This document shows positions 33,688 to 44,820 of a stretch of DNA of 64,000 nucleotides, in pieces. Position numbers and translations under genes: made by a program. Location: contig QKWP01000688.1 of NCBI GenBank assembly GCA_003550325.1, positions 89,537-153,536 of the forward strand, read 5' to 3'. Under the pieces are notes generated by a model. The model did no database searches. It worked only from the letters and a program-made list of their open reading frames with translations, and was not told the DNA's origin. Source of the stretch: Gigaspora rosea. Its lineage: Eukaryota > Glomeromycota > Glomeromycetes > Diversisporales > Gigasporaceae. Each line of letters opens with the position of its first letter. Position 1 is the first letter of the stretch.

Positions 33688-34728
33688 ACAAAAAAANATA
33701 ATATAAAGTATAATCTCAAATAATAATTATAGCAAATTAAAACCTCAACCATAAAAATTAAATAAGATTTTTATTAGTTTTTGGTTTGACATAAAATTAT
33801 ATAGCTAATTATTATATATTATGAGAACAGTATTATTATTTTACTGTTCTAAAAAATTTTTTTAATAGTAAACAGTAAAAAATTTATGCTGTTCGCAAAT
33901 TTATAATAGTGCTTTCATGAGAACTCTGAGAACACTAATTTTCAACACTGTTCACTGACAGTTACATTTACCAACAAAATCAACTTACTGACAAGCTCAT
34001 TTTACTGAAAATAGAATATACCGACAAGCTTATTCTACCGACAATATAATTCATCGACAATACAATTCGTCGACAGTATGATTTGCCAACAATACAATTG
34101 CTGACAATACAACTCATTGATATGTGAGACCACAGCAATGTAATAAACTACTAAGAATAATTACGTATTATGTAATTTATTAATAATTACAATAAAAATT
34201 GCACATTTTATTAATGATAATAACAAGTACTTATTGTTATGGCTGATGCTGAAGTTATGACCTATTTTGATATAAAATTTTAAAATTTTCTTTGAATATT
34301 TTTTTTCTTCTTTGTCTTATAGGGTTAGAGTAGAGTAAGGGTAGGGTTTGGGTATAGATTTCATATTTATAGAGTATATGTAGATTTTAGTAGGGCTTAT
34401 AGTTTCAAATCGAGACCCTATAACTTTAGCATCAACCGTGATACTTATGGCATCTGGCGAATTATTTGTCAGTAAATTGTATCTCGGTAGAATTTCTTGT
34501 TAGTAAATTCTATTTTTGGTAAAATGAGCTTGTCGGTAAGTTAATTTTGTTGGTAAAATTAACTGTTGGTGAAGTGTGTATCGGTAAAATCAACGTGTCA
34601 GTGAAAACATGCTTGTCAGCAAATCGAGTGTTGGTGAGTTAGTTGTCGGTAATAAAGCTTGTTGGTAAAATGGTTGTCGGTGTAGTGTTATGTCTGTGAA
34701 GTGATTGTTGGTGAAATAATACGAATCC
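33372..34728. mobile_element. Foldback element with ACCGACA arrays in MULE-3
   Basis: 1357 bp flanked by the 8-bp duplication TTTAAAAT (33364-33371, 34729-34736). Arms consist of degenerate units of about 15-20 bp around TTTACCGACAAGCT (33410-33530, 33955-34110) and their complement TTGTCGGTAAAAT (34450-34700). Inner end motifs CGCCAACAATCACTTTA / CACCAACAATCACTTCA support the TIR. The centre (34318-34440) is the telomere-motif-like repeat also at 21170. A hAT-type MITE (33536-33950) is nested in the left arm. Confidence 0.8.
33536..33950. mobile_element. hAT-type MITE nested in ACCGACA element
   Basis: Ends CAGTGTTGGAAATTT and (reverse complement) CAGTGTTGAAAATTA; 8-bp duplication TTCACTAA / TTCACTGA (33528-33535, 33951-33958), one mismatch. 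Interior repeats TGTTCTCATGAGAAC. Same end sequence as the MITE at 1916-2187. It includes a run of about 40 A from 33646 and an N at 33697, so its length is uncertain. Confidence 0.85.
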
Positions 34729-36510
34729 TTTAAAATAGCACTGGGCTTCTTTGTAATAGTGGATAATAACAACCGGTCTCATTTGGCGGGCAGGCCTTTA
34801 TGAATGACGAGACCGTTGAAAGTTATGAATAGGTATTGCAAATCTTAATTTCAAATACAAATGCCGCATCTTTAACAATAATTACTGACAACGACCTCGC
34901 AGTTAATGTTGTTATTGCCAATGTATTATCTAATATGTATCATATTCATTGCATATACCACATAGGTCAGAATTTAATAAAAAATCTAAAAGGTAAATGG
35001 GAAAATGATATAGTGATTTTTTCAAAAAATGGTATCAAATGTGTAATTCTACTTCGCATCAACAGTTTTATTATTTATGGAATAAACTTATAGTGAAATT
35101 TTCTAGTGCTACTTTATACCTTAATTGTGCACTTTTTAATAAAAAGAGCGTTGGGCTATTTGTTACATCTCTAGAGTCTTTAATGCCAGAATGCAATCTA
35201 TACAAAAAGTTGAAGGCCAAAATGCTATAATAAAAAATTTAGTAAATAGTAGTATATCTTTAATAAATCTTGTTAAATATATTGACGAACAAATTAATCG
35301 AGCATCCACTTATATTCAATATAAAAACTAGAATCACTTTATCACGAGATCTACACTTATTCACGCTAGTTCTGAAATTTCACCTGAAATCGATTAATGG
35401 ATTACTAGCTATTTAACACCATCCTCCCTGTCTATGCAACAACAGGAGATTGCTCATGCCATTTGGTACACATCACACCTCATTGATGATTTTGAAGATT
35501 TAGGATTGCAATCCAATTCTACTGAATTATCTAATTTGCCTCAATCATCTAATTTGGCTGGGTTATCCAATTCAACTGAATGATCATATTTAACTGAACA
35601 ATCTAAGATTTAACTAAACTATCCAATTCAATTGAGCAGTCTAATTCAACTGAGGTGTTTAATATGTTTATTGAAGATACTAAATGCACTTGCAATTTTA
35701 TTTAGTGAATTAATACCACCAACAAAAGTCAATCCTATTATTGAAATTTGGGAAGTTACAAGACATATATGTGAAGCTAAAACTTATATTGTATTGTTCA
35801 AAGACAATTCACATTTGTGTATATGTCTAGGTTTAATTCAATGTGAATTTGTTTACAGATATTTCTTTCAAGTCATAACCATTTCAAATTATGCCACATT
35901 CCATATCATGCTTATTTCGAAAAGATTGTACATTAATAAAAAACAAGTTGAATTTGAATCCCAAACATTTCAATATCCTTTTATTATTGAATTGGATAGT
36001 ACAAATAATTCAACTTAAACAGAACAATCTTTTTCTGATTTGTCATTTCATGTGCTGAATATTTCTTTTAGTGATGTTCATTCTAATATTAATTACCGCA
36101 AACCTATGTTACAGTCAATGGGTTGTTGAAAAAAGCTATTCAAACTGGGTTAGACGCTGGTGCTAAGATTTTATGAATGGCTTTATCAACAAGTATGCAA
36201 CAAAAAAAAAGAAGAAAAGTCATTCAAAGAAAAGTAAAATGCAACAGGAAGAAGAAGAAGGGACTACTTCAAGTTGTAGTTCTAGCAACAAAAAAAGTTT
36301 TATAGAAATTGAAAACCTAGTAGTTTATTTAAAAAAAGGTGCTCCAAAGAAAAAATAGTTTATGAGGTCCCATAAATTAGTTAGTAAAAAAAAGTCTAGT
36401 GCCAAAGAGCATTCAAATGCACAAAAGACTAGGAAGCAAACTCAATGCCAACAATATCAAAATACTAGTCACAACAAAGCTGGTTGCGAAGCATGGCACA
36501 AGTGACAAGA

Positions 36511-37789
36511 TATTTTATATTCATATTAAACACAAAGAAAGCCTGAAAATTTTACCTGATATTATTTTCAGATTTTTTGGTGATATCCAAATGTTGTTCA
36601 TATGTTCAAAATTGTTGTATAGTTGTTAATTGTGCTAAAGTAAATTGAGAATATTGCAACTTTAAATTCAAACAGTGAATTTGAGTAAATAAATTTTGAA
36701 AATTACTGAATCAGTTTGTAACCACAGATGAATTCCCCACCAATGAAAGAAAAACTCCTGCACGAAGTTTACAAACAATTGTTTATCAGTTCAAAAACCA
36801 ATTTAATTATCGAATTAGAAAATAATTTTTAGATAGTAAAAAGTGCTAGTCAAGCCTGCATTGTGGCTATTAAAAATATTAAATAATGAAAGGCCCTTTG
36901 CCTCCCTGATTTTTGGCTAGGGCCTCGTGATATGTCAAAAGCCCAAATGGAGTAAAGATAAAATAAAGGCCTCGACCATAGCTATTAAAACCACTCTAGT
37001 ATCTTATATACACGAGTAAATATTATTATGATAAATAGTTTCAAATTTTTAAAATTTATGGGCTACTAAAGTAGGAAAGTTTGAATATTTAACTTATTCG
37101 ATTACTTAATACTCATACATATAGAGCTTCAAAGATACAATCAAATTAATCTTAGTAATATAGGCCAAATATATTGTACTGTATGGCAATACAAATTTGA
37201 ACTGATGTACAAAAATTGTACCAAATTTTTGATAGTACATTTATGTTAGGTTTTTACACATCCATCCTAATGTGTATTTCCTTACCATGCTATTTTACTA
37301 TATATACGTATTGACTAAATTAACTGTTAGTAGTATGTATGTATATACATACAATGTATTTAATTCAACACATATAGAATTTGACAAATGCATATATGGG
37401 TGCTTCGCAATAGAAAGGGCAGAAACTACCCCAAAAACGAAAATGAGTTTTTATTAGATTAGGGTATATTTCGACGTGGTAAACATTTTTCTATTATAAA
37501 TGAAGTTCGATTTGCATAATAAAAAGTCATGATAATGTAGAAGAAAAATTGCACAAGGCTTTCTAAGACCAAGTGTATCATGAGAATACTCGTTAGTCAT
37601 ATGTTATTTTTAACCAATCAAAATCGTGAAATTTTGATTAATCTGAATCAGTCTGAAAACAAACGATTAAACTCAATTATCTCGAAATTAGATATATTCG
37701 AGTATCCGTCTTTTCTATTGCTAAGCGCCCATATTAATATTATTCTTTATAGATTTTCTATAATAAATGCAAAGCTTATATGTAGAGGA
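36511..37789. other. Non-coding DNA
   Basis: No gene supported; the plus ORFs 37272-37457 and 37580-37828 are AT-driven. I could not find the right terminal repeat of MULE-3 here. Confidence 0.4.
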
Positions 37790-38085
37790 ATTTTTCATGA
37801 CATATGCTCTAATTTTTGGAATTTATAAGTAGTGCTTATTTTTCTAAAAACTTTAAAGTTAAATAATTTTTGATCTACTTGTCTGTTTTAAATGATTTTA
37901 CTACCAAAATGTTCGTCTCTTTGAGATGATTCCAATGAGCCCAAAATTATTAAAATCCAATCACAGGATTATGAGAAAATGTGCAAAATTCTTTAAAACG
38001 AACTAGTAGATCAAAAATTATTTAACTTTAAAGTTTTAAAAAAATAAGCTCTACTTATAAATTCCAAAAATCAGAGCATATAATA
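37790..38085. mobile_element. Palindromic MITE
   Basis: Left arm ATATGCTCTAATTTTTGGAA...AAATAATTTTTGATCTAC is mirrored almost completely by the right arm ending ATTCCAAAAATCAGAGCATA. The loop (37880-37975) is the 'CGTCTC..GAGATG ... CCAATCACAGG' module shared with 3732-4105. Non-coding. Confidence 0.75.
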
Positions 38086-38299
38086 TTAGAACATGCACAG
38101 ACAAACCCATAAGTGCTAAGCATATTTTATGAGACTGCGCCAAATCATAAGGACTAAAATAACTATGAGTCCTAAAGATTAGGATTAGGATTAATCTCAT
38201 TATGTTAAGCTTTGGGATAGGGTTTTTATATATATAACTTAGTATCACTTGTGTAAGCTTGGTTTTAGATTTTTGTTATAGATATATACATTACATATA

Positions 38300-38888
38300 A
38301 GGGAGATGGGGTATTATGGACAGGTTAAAGTTTCTACTAATAAAACTTTTTGATAATCAAATAGATTTTTATACAATTTTTATTATTTGAACTATGCATA
38401 ATAAAGAATAAATTACTGTAAAAAAATCTTTATATTATATATAGTTTTAGATATAAATAATTAGTACACAAAATAGAACATAAAAACTAAATTTTAGAGA
38501 AAAGGGTGGTATTGTGGACACAGTAGATAATTTTTGATCTACTGGTCCGTTTTGGATGATTTTACTACCAAAATGACCGTCTTAATGAGAGATTCTAACA
38601 AGCACAAAATCATTAAAATACAATCATGGGATCCCAAGAGAATTAAAGGTTTATAATGCAAAAATTTGCAGATTTACTAATTAAATTCAAATATATATAA
38701 AAATTTATATTTTTTATAAATAATAATATCTTGTGATCTAGTAATCAGAATTTGATGATTTTTATACCATTCGATTCATCTCTCTGAGCTAATTCGAATG
38801 GTATAAAAATCATCCAATTCTGATTACTAGATTGTAAGATATCTGCTCTGTCCACAATACCCCCCTGTCCACAATACCCCACCTCCCT
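38300..38888. mobile_element. TA-flanked MITE, AGGGAGATGGGGTATT ends
   Basis: 589 bp; ends AGGGAGATGGGGTATTATGG and (reverse complement) AGGGAGGTGGGGTATTGTGG, TA outside both. The interior carries the GATCTACTGGTCCGTTTTGG module (38525-38640) and the ACCATTCGATTCATCTC palindrome (38755-38815). No transposase. Confidence 0.8.
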
Positions 38889-39556
38889 TATAATTATAAT
38901 TATATATAAAATATGATTGTTATAATTGTTATACAAAATTTAAATATGCAGTATAAAAGTAAATAGAGTACATGTACCTTAGAGTACATATAAATAAATC
39001 CTTTAATTAAAATAAAAAAATAATAAGAGCTGTGACAGATATTACGTAATATCCATTTACTATAAGGGTACCCCTCCCCCTATGTAAGACGATTCTGATT
39101 TTTCAATTTTAAAAAAATTTTTGGAGAGTGGCAAAATGTGGTGTTCTTTTATATAAAATTTTTTTTCTTACTAAGTTAACAATATATGTCCACTAATTGA
39201 AAGTTGTAGAGCTCGTCGAAACGCATCTAATAGTAGTTAGATCATCCAAATCGGCCTAGTGGATGGCGAGATATCATCAAAAAATGATTGGCCAACTATA
39301 TAAAATCCCATAACAGATTACATATAAAAATCACTATATGCAAAATGTGGCTTCTTCTATCTAAAAATTTTTTCTTACTAAGTTAATGGTACATGTCCGT
39401 TAATTGAAAGTTGTAAAGCTCGTCAAGATACATCTAATGGTAGTTAGATCATCCAAATTGTCCCAGTGAATGGCAAGATATCGTCAAAAAACGATTGGTC
39501 GACTATATAAAATCTAAACCTTCTAATTCAGAGTTTGTCCATTTAAATGTTTTTGA

Positions 39557-40740
39557 TTGGTCGATATCCAAAAAAATGGACCTGTACGTGGGAAAACTAA
39601 TCGAGTAATTATTATCTCATTTATTATTATGAGATGCCATGAACGAAGTCACGAGGCATCTATTTGTCACGATACCGGATCTCAGGTCTATAACATAACA
39701 ATGATGACTGGTAAGTATGAAGTGATTGTAACGGATATCATGGGTATGGGAATGCGTAAGGATGATGTATTAAGTGAGAATGTGCGAGTGAGTAAGTATG
39801 AGGTCACGATAATTGGCTATTTAAGAGGAGAAGGGTAGGAAATTATTCTCACTCTTTTGTCTTTGCTACTAACTCAACACAAGTCTATCTTTGTTGTTGA
39901 CACCACAAGGACAGAAGTGAGAATAATGGTATTAGTAAAAGACGAGAATGAAGTCCGTGGGATATTGCCAGCTGTGTTGATCCTGAAGAATAATCTAGGG
40001 AATGATTCAGAAAAATGGCATCATGGGTTAAAGAATACATTGGACCATTTGCCAGTAGCAACATTTAAGTCACTATGTAGCGGTAAAGGTTTGTTGTAGG
40101 TGGGAGCTAAAAGAGATTTGGTTGAGATTAGTAGATAGAGTAGTTGGTGAAATGAAAAAAAAAGTTGAGTGGCAATTAGAGTCAAAAGAGAAATGTGTGG
40201 AAAGGGGGAAGTAGTATTGGTTTAAAGAGTATTGCAGACAAAGGTAGTTTTGAACAGAGGGCGATAGCTGGTGAGGGAAATGCTGGAACACAAGAATGGA
40301 TGATAATAGATTTGCAGTTTCTGGCATTAGAAAGATCTTTAGAAAGAGCGATATGACTGACGGTAAAAAAGGCTGTAGCAGAAATTAAAAGGAAGGTTCA
40401 GCCGATGTATAATGGTGAAAAGAGTTGATATTGTTATAAAGTAAGTTTGAGTAAAACTAGGGATCATTTCAAATATGATGAATAGTATAAGATTGGACAG
40501 TATGTAGATAGTGCAATAGTGAACAGGGACTGGAATTTGACAGATAAAGTGCGAGATGTGTAGCTACCAGGGCATTTTTACTGAAATTTGCGAATAGAGA
40601 AAGTTGGAATGTGGCTGCGGAAATAAGAGACTTTTCACATAAGATCCCAATAGAAGCTTTTTTTAAAGAAAAGCTGGCGAGTGCAATAACAAATGCAAGT
40701 GCAAATGTAAAACAAGAACTAGTGCTCTGCAATAGATAAA
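39557..40740 (+). pseudogene. Unidentified coding relic inside the Harbinger-like element
   Basis: A stretch of more balanced base composition than its AT-rich surroundings. Open pieces: 39557-39838 (93 codons, with GKTNRVIII and KYEVIVTDIMGMGMRKDD) and 39857-40099 (80 codons, with FVVDTTRTEVRIMVLVKDEN), then shorter fragments to 40740. The pieces look protein-like, suggesting one gene broken by frameshifts, but I do not recognise any family. It may be a captured host fragment or a decayed element protein. Opposite-strand ORFs 40073-40327 and 40469-40732 are likely shadows. Confidence 0.4.
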
Positions 40741-40829
40741 AAACATGATATTAATAAAAAATATTGTATATGTTAGCAAATACTAAGAAAAACTTACATT
40801 CCGCTAAAGTAAAATTTCTAGAGTCTTTT

Positions 40830-42010
40830 GTAAATTTTTAGTCAGAATTTTTCCTGTCTGGATTATCTGATTCTTATAGTTCGAAGTTTAATGTTGATCT
40901 ACCAACCAATAGAATGATGGTTATATCCAAAATGTGATCAGTGTATTAAAACCATAATCAAATTATTGTGCTTTAACGCTTTTTATTAGTTATATGACCC
41001 AAGTTATGATCAAGAATAACATCACAAATAAAAATTCATTAACAATTGTTAACCATGATAGTATTAAATTAAATACAATACTGTGTAACAAAATTCTTTA
41101 TGGTGTCATGGGAAATTTTGTCACCTGACAAATTTAGCTGACTTAACTGATGTACGATGCAATTTCCAACTGATTACTGAATTTCTACAGAAATGTATTA
41201 ATAATAAGTTCCGATGACTTTATTTTACTACATTTCTTCCACTATTATATCATAATTAATAAAGTATTACTAACACATTTTCAGGTTGTGAATTTTTGTA
41301 CCGTCCGGGTTATCTAATAATTGCTAATTTTTCTTTTAGTTTTATATCGATCTACCAACCAATAGTATCATAGCTATATCCATAATGTGATCAATATGCT
41401 AAAATTAATATAGCAGATGATCAGTTATTATGCTTTAACGCTTTTGATAAGTTATATAACCCAAATTATGTCATCATAATTCAAATTTATTAGCAATTGT
41501 TAATCATAATAGTGCCAAATCAGCCTTAACCGCATACAGTTATGTATCGATTTTGTAACAAAATTCTTTGGGAAATTTTGTCACCTGACCAAATTAGCCA
41601 ATTCAATTGCTGTACGATGCAATTTCTGACCGATTACTACATTTATACTAAATATAAATTAATAAGCCCTAATGACTTTATTATTACTCTGACATTACCT
41701 CATGTTTAGTAAAGCATTACTATATTATTATTATCAGATAATTACACATTTTCAAGTCAAAATTTTTTCCGGATTATCTGATAATTACTTATTTTTTCAG
41801 CAATTCTTATAGTTCATCTACATTTCTTCAGATAGTTATGATCAAAAATATTAACACAATTCAAGTTCATTACAATTAATCATGATAGTAACAAATCAAC
41901 GTATTGTATATTTATTTTGTAACAAAATTCTTTATATAGTAGTACTGCAGAAAATTTTATCACCTGACAAAATTAGCCAATTAATGTTTCTGCAAAAATG
42001 TAAATTAGTA
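40830..42010. repeat. Three diverged tandem units of about 400 bp
   Basis: Landmarks recur in order: CGGATTATCTGAT, CTACCAACCAATAG, TATATCCAAAATGTGATCA, TGCTTTAACGCTTTT, GTAACAAAATTCTTTA, AAATTTTGTCACCTGAC and TGTACGATGCAATTTC, at about 40855-41215, 41290-41650 and 41755-42000 (third unit incomplete). Confidence 0.8.
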
Positions 42011-42660
42011 GCCACGCAAAGTTAGTTAATTTTTCACTTTACGCAACCTGGTATTTCAAAATTTTGGTCAGCAAGTTGGATTTTTTGTTTTTATAGTTCA
42101 TGTTCACATCTAAGGTCATGCAAAGCTAATTCTTCGGTTTGCATAACATGGAATTAGAAATTTTGGTTTTTTTTTATCGGACCTATCGGGTAATTCCAGA
42201 AAATTAAAGTCAGCGGGTGACACAAGATAAAAATTAAATGGTAAAAACGAAATTATTGACACAATAGAAATTTAAAAAAATTTTTTTGGAGGGGAATTGT
42301 GTCAGTAGGTTATGCGAAATGAAAAATTAACTTTGTATAGCATAAAGATTCGCTACCTGTAAGAAAAAAAGAATCTTTTAGAAAATATTTGAAAAATACA
42401 CATAATGAATAATAATCATGGCTTAAAGCTAAATTGATAGCAAGGCTCATAAAGTCTCTTCTGAGTCATGACAAGCAGCAAATTATAATTAATCAAATGC
42501 TAAGTATCATTACATTAGTATAAACTTTACAATAAATCATAAAAATCACAATAATTCCAATACAACTTCAAATTTGACTATGTACTATGTATGCTACAAT
42601 AAAAGATAATTTTTGCAATAAAATTTTAAGAGTTATATAATTAAAAAAAAACTGTATAAG

Positions 42661-42688
42661 ATAGGTGGCGCAAATGCACCACCTATCG
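42661..42688. repeat. Short GC-rich hairpin
   Basis: GATAGGTGGCGCA pairs with TGCACCACCTATC around AAA; only one mismatch in the stem. Isolated in AT-rich DNA. Confidence 0.55.
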
Positions 42689-43679
42689 CACTAGTCTCTA
42701 TGTAAACAAATAGAAATTTTATATAGTTGGACAATCATTTTCGACAATATATCGCCATCCAGTAGGCTGATTTGGATGATCTAACTACCGTTAGATACAA
42801 CTTGACGAGCTCTACAACTTTCAATTAGTAGACATGTATCGGTAACTTAGTAAGAAAAAAGTTTTATATGGAAGTATGCCACATTTCGCCTATAGTGATT
42901 TTTATATATAATCTGCGTCATGGGATTTTATATAGTCGGCCAATCGTTTTTCGACGATATCTCGCCATCCACTAGGCCGATTTGGATAATCTAACCACCG
43001 TTAAATGCATCTCGACAAGCTCTACAACTTTCAATTAGTGGACATGTAATGTTAACTTAGTAAGAAAAATACTTTTAGATGGAAGAGCGCCACATTTCAC
43101 CACTCTCCAGTTGACAGGTGGATTATCAATTAATAAAAATTTAAAAATTTGGCATCATGCAAAATTTTACTAATGAAATATACCTTTAGCTACTAAATAA
43201 ACTTTCTTAGCACTCAAAAATACATCATTTTAGTATGTAATTATATTTTAAATAAGTTTAATTAGTGCTAAAAATTATATATTTTTAATATATTATATTA
43301 TATATATAATTATATATATTGTATATGTGTAATGTAAGACTTTGGCTTACTCTCCTCCCCCCTATAATATTACGTAATATCTGTTACAGCCCTAATTTAA
43401 AACAATTAACCTGAATTTAAAAAATAATTTACAAAAAATAAAAATAACTAATAAAATAAGGCAAAAATAAAATAGCAATCTGTTGCTATGCAACTTCTAT
43501 ATGATCAGCCAATCATATTTAAGATTGTTGATCTTGTCTCCGGAGTACAAATTCCGATCTGATCTAGATTTACAGGTAAATCTAGATTTTATTTGTTATT
43601 TTTTTTCATTTCGTGATCTTTTATATTTCGTTTTTTCTCTTTTTAATATTTTTTTCTTCGCTTTGCTTACGTATCGGGC

Positions 43680-44600
43680 TTGGATTTTCTTTAGGCCACT
43701 TTAGATAAGTATTGAACTATTTTTTTTTTTTTTTTGCTATCACTAACTTCTCTCTCTTTTTTTTAAGTCTTTACTTTCGAAATTGGCTTTGTGAAAATAC
43801 TATGTCAACTATCTTGGTTCTAAGAATGGAAAAGCATTAGCAGAAGCACTATGCGAGAATACTGCTACGAAATAGAACTGGGCTGGGCTGGTCTTTAGAT
43901 AAGTACTAGTTATATTTTTTTTTATTGGTTGGTTTTTTTCACTGGCCTAACTTTTTCTACCTTTAGGTATTTCTTTGTTCAAACCAGGAGCTGAGATACG
44001 AAATAAAACAGGCTGGTTTTCTTTTTTGGGTGCTTCTTTGTTTTAATTCTTTTATACTGGTAAGTATCGGTCAATTTATTTTTTTCTTTTTTTTTGTTAC
44101 CATTATTAACTTTTTTCTTTTCCTTTTTTTTAGATCTTTCTTTATATCTGAAATTGGCTTTGTTGAGGACGGAAAAGTATTAGCAGTAGGCTATACGTGG
44201 GATGTTTTCTTGTGGTCTTTGCTTTGTTGCTTTTGCTTTGTGCTTTCTTGTGTTTGTGTATTGTGTTTTCTTGCATTGGGCTGGTCTTTAGATAAGTAAT
44301 AGCCTTTTTTTATTTCTACTGATTGGTTTTTTTTCACTAGCACTAAATTTTTCTCTCTTTAGATATTTTTCATTCAAAACCAGAAGCTGAAATGCGAAAT
44401 GAAACCGGGCTAGTTTTTCTTTTTTTGGGTGCTTCTTTGTTTGGATTTTCTTTAAGCTGCTTTTGATAAATATCGGCCAATTTTTTTTCTTCTTTTTTGT
44501 TACCGCCACTAACTTTTCTCTTTTTTTTTTAGGTCTTTATGTTTGAAATCAGCTTTGTTGAAAACAAAAAAGCGTTAGCAGTATTAGGCTGTATATGGGA
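43680..44600. repeat. Tandem cassettes resembling introns plus short exons
   Basis: Two and a half units of about 370-410 bp. Each has [G/A]TAAGTAT..., a long T-rich stretch with a CTAAC/TTAAC-like branch region, TTTTTTTAG, then TTTACGAAATTGGCTTTGTTGA, GCATTAGCAG, a second DATAAGTA...CTTTAG block and CAAAACCAGGAGCTGAGATR. Only the middle unit has a GT donor (GGTAAGTATCGG at about 44057); the others read AT. No continuous protein is supported; ORF 44030-44299 is mostly translation of T-rich repeat. Confidence 0.55.
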
Positions 44601-44820
44601 TGTTTTTTTAAATTTTTGCTTTGGTGCTTTTGCTTTGGTACTTTTTTGTATCTGTGCTTTCTTGTGTTTGTGCTTTCTTGCGTCTGTGCTTTAGTGCTTA
44701 CTTGTGCCAGTGATTCAGCGCTTTCTTGTGTTAGTGTTTCAGTGCTTTTTTGCATCTGTGCTTCGTGCTTACTTGCTTCTTTGCTTTGGTGCTTTCTTGC
44801 GTCTTAATGTTCACATGCAT
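44590..44820. repeat. Minisatellite, GTGCTTTCTTGTGTTT units
   Basis: About ten degenerate units of 15-20 bp (TGCTTTGGTGCTTT, TGCTTTCTTGCGTCTG, TGCTTACTTGTGCCAG); a shorter run is at 44215-44285. ORFs on both strands are translations of the repeat. Confidence 0.75.

Larger units (their letters stand above)
31959..36510 (+). pseudogene. MULE-3 transposase (FAR1-SWIM type), broken by stops and two insertions
   Basis: ATG at 31959 (MESDNNSKLVEEQ...). The first about 205 bp are tandemly duplicated (31960-32160, 32165-32370). FAR1/N-terminal remains 32380-32866, including IGNINMRTQYQML and SQDLSNIIQIF. After a 317-bp insertion the frame resumes at 33184 (LLNDLLERKAEDSRW), breaks at a second insertion (33372-34728), and resumes as FFVIVDNNNRSHLAG at about 34740. 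DDE region: VIANVLSN and HIHCIYHIGQN; later VEGQNAIIKN. C-terminal SWIM remnant CICLGLIQCEFVYRYFF at about 35820-35870 has lost two zinc ligands, and a knuckle near 36445 (CQQYQNTSHNKAGC) has lost a cysteine. In-frame stops include TAG at 34830 and 35329, both at expected Trp. Dead element. Confidence 0.88.
39027..43392. mobile_element. 4.4-kb Harbinger-like element with subterminal repeats
   Basis: Ends GAGCTGTGACAGATATTACG and (reverse complement) GGGCTGTAACAGATATTACG, with TAA outside both (39024-39026, 43393-43395). Each flank holds two tandem units of about 200 bp (39120-39320, 39330-39515; mirrored 42720-42905, 42910-43130) with ACTAAGTTAA...GAAAGTTGTAGAGCTCG...GGCCTAGTGGATGGC. The centre has ORF relics (39557-40740) and three diverged tandem units of about 400 bp (40830-42010). 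I do not see a Harbinger DDE transposase, so it is probably non-autonomous. A further end copy is at 63845-64000. Confidence 0.8.

Noticed and set aside
36173..36358. Lys-rich 61-codon ORF as a separate gene
   Set aside because: It is the low-complexity C-terminal tail of the MULE-3 transposase relic (ends KKGAPKKK before the knuckle remnant).
40073..40732. Two minus-strand ORFs as genes
   Set aside because: They overlap the plus-strand coding relic and show Ser/Phe/Leu bias typical of the antisense frame.
44030..44299. Hydrophobic plus-strand ORF as a membrane protein
   Set aside because: The Phe/Leu/Cys richness comes from T-rich intron-like tracts and the GTGCTTT minisatellite.
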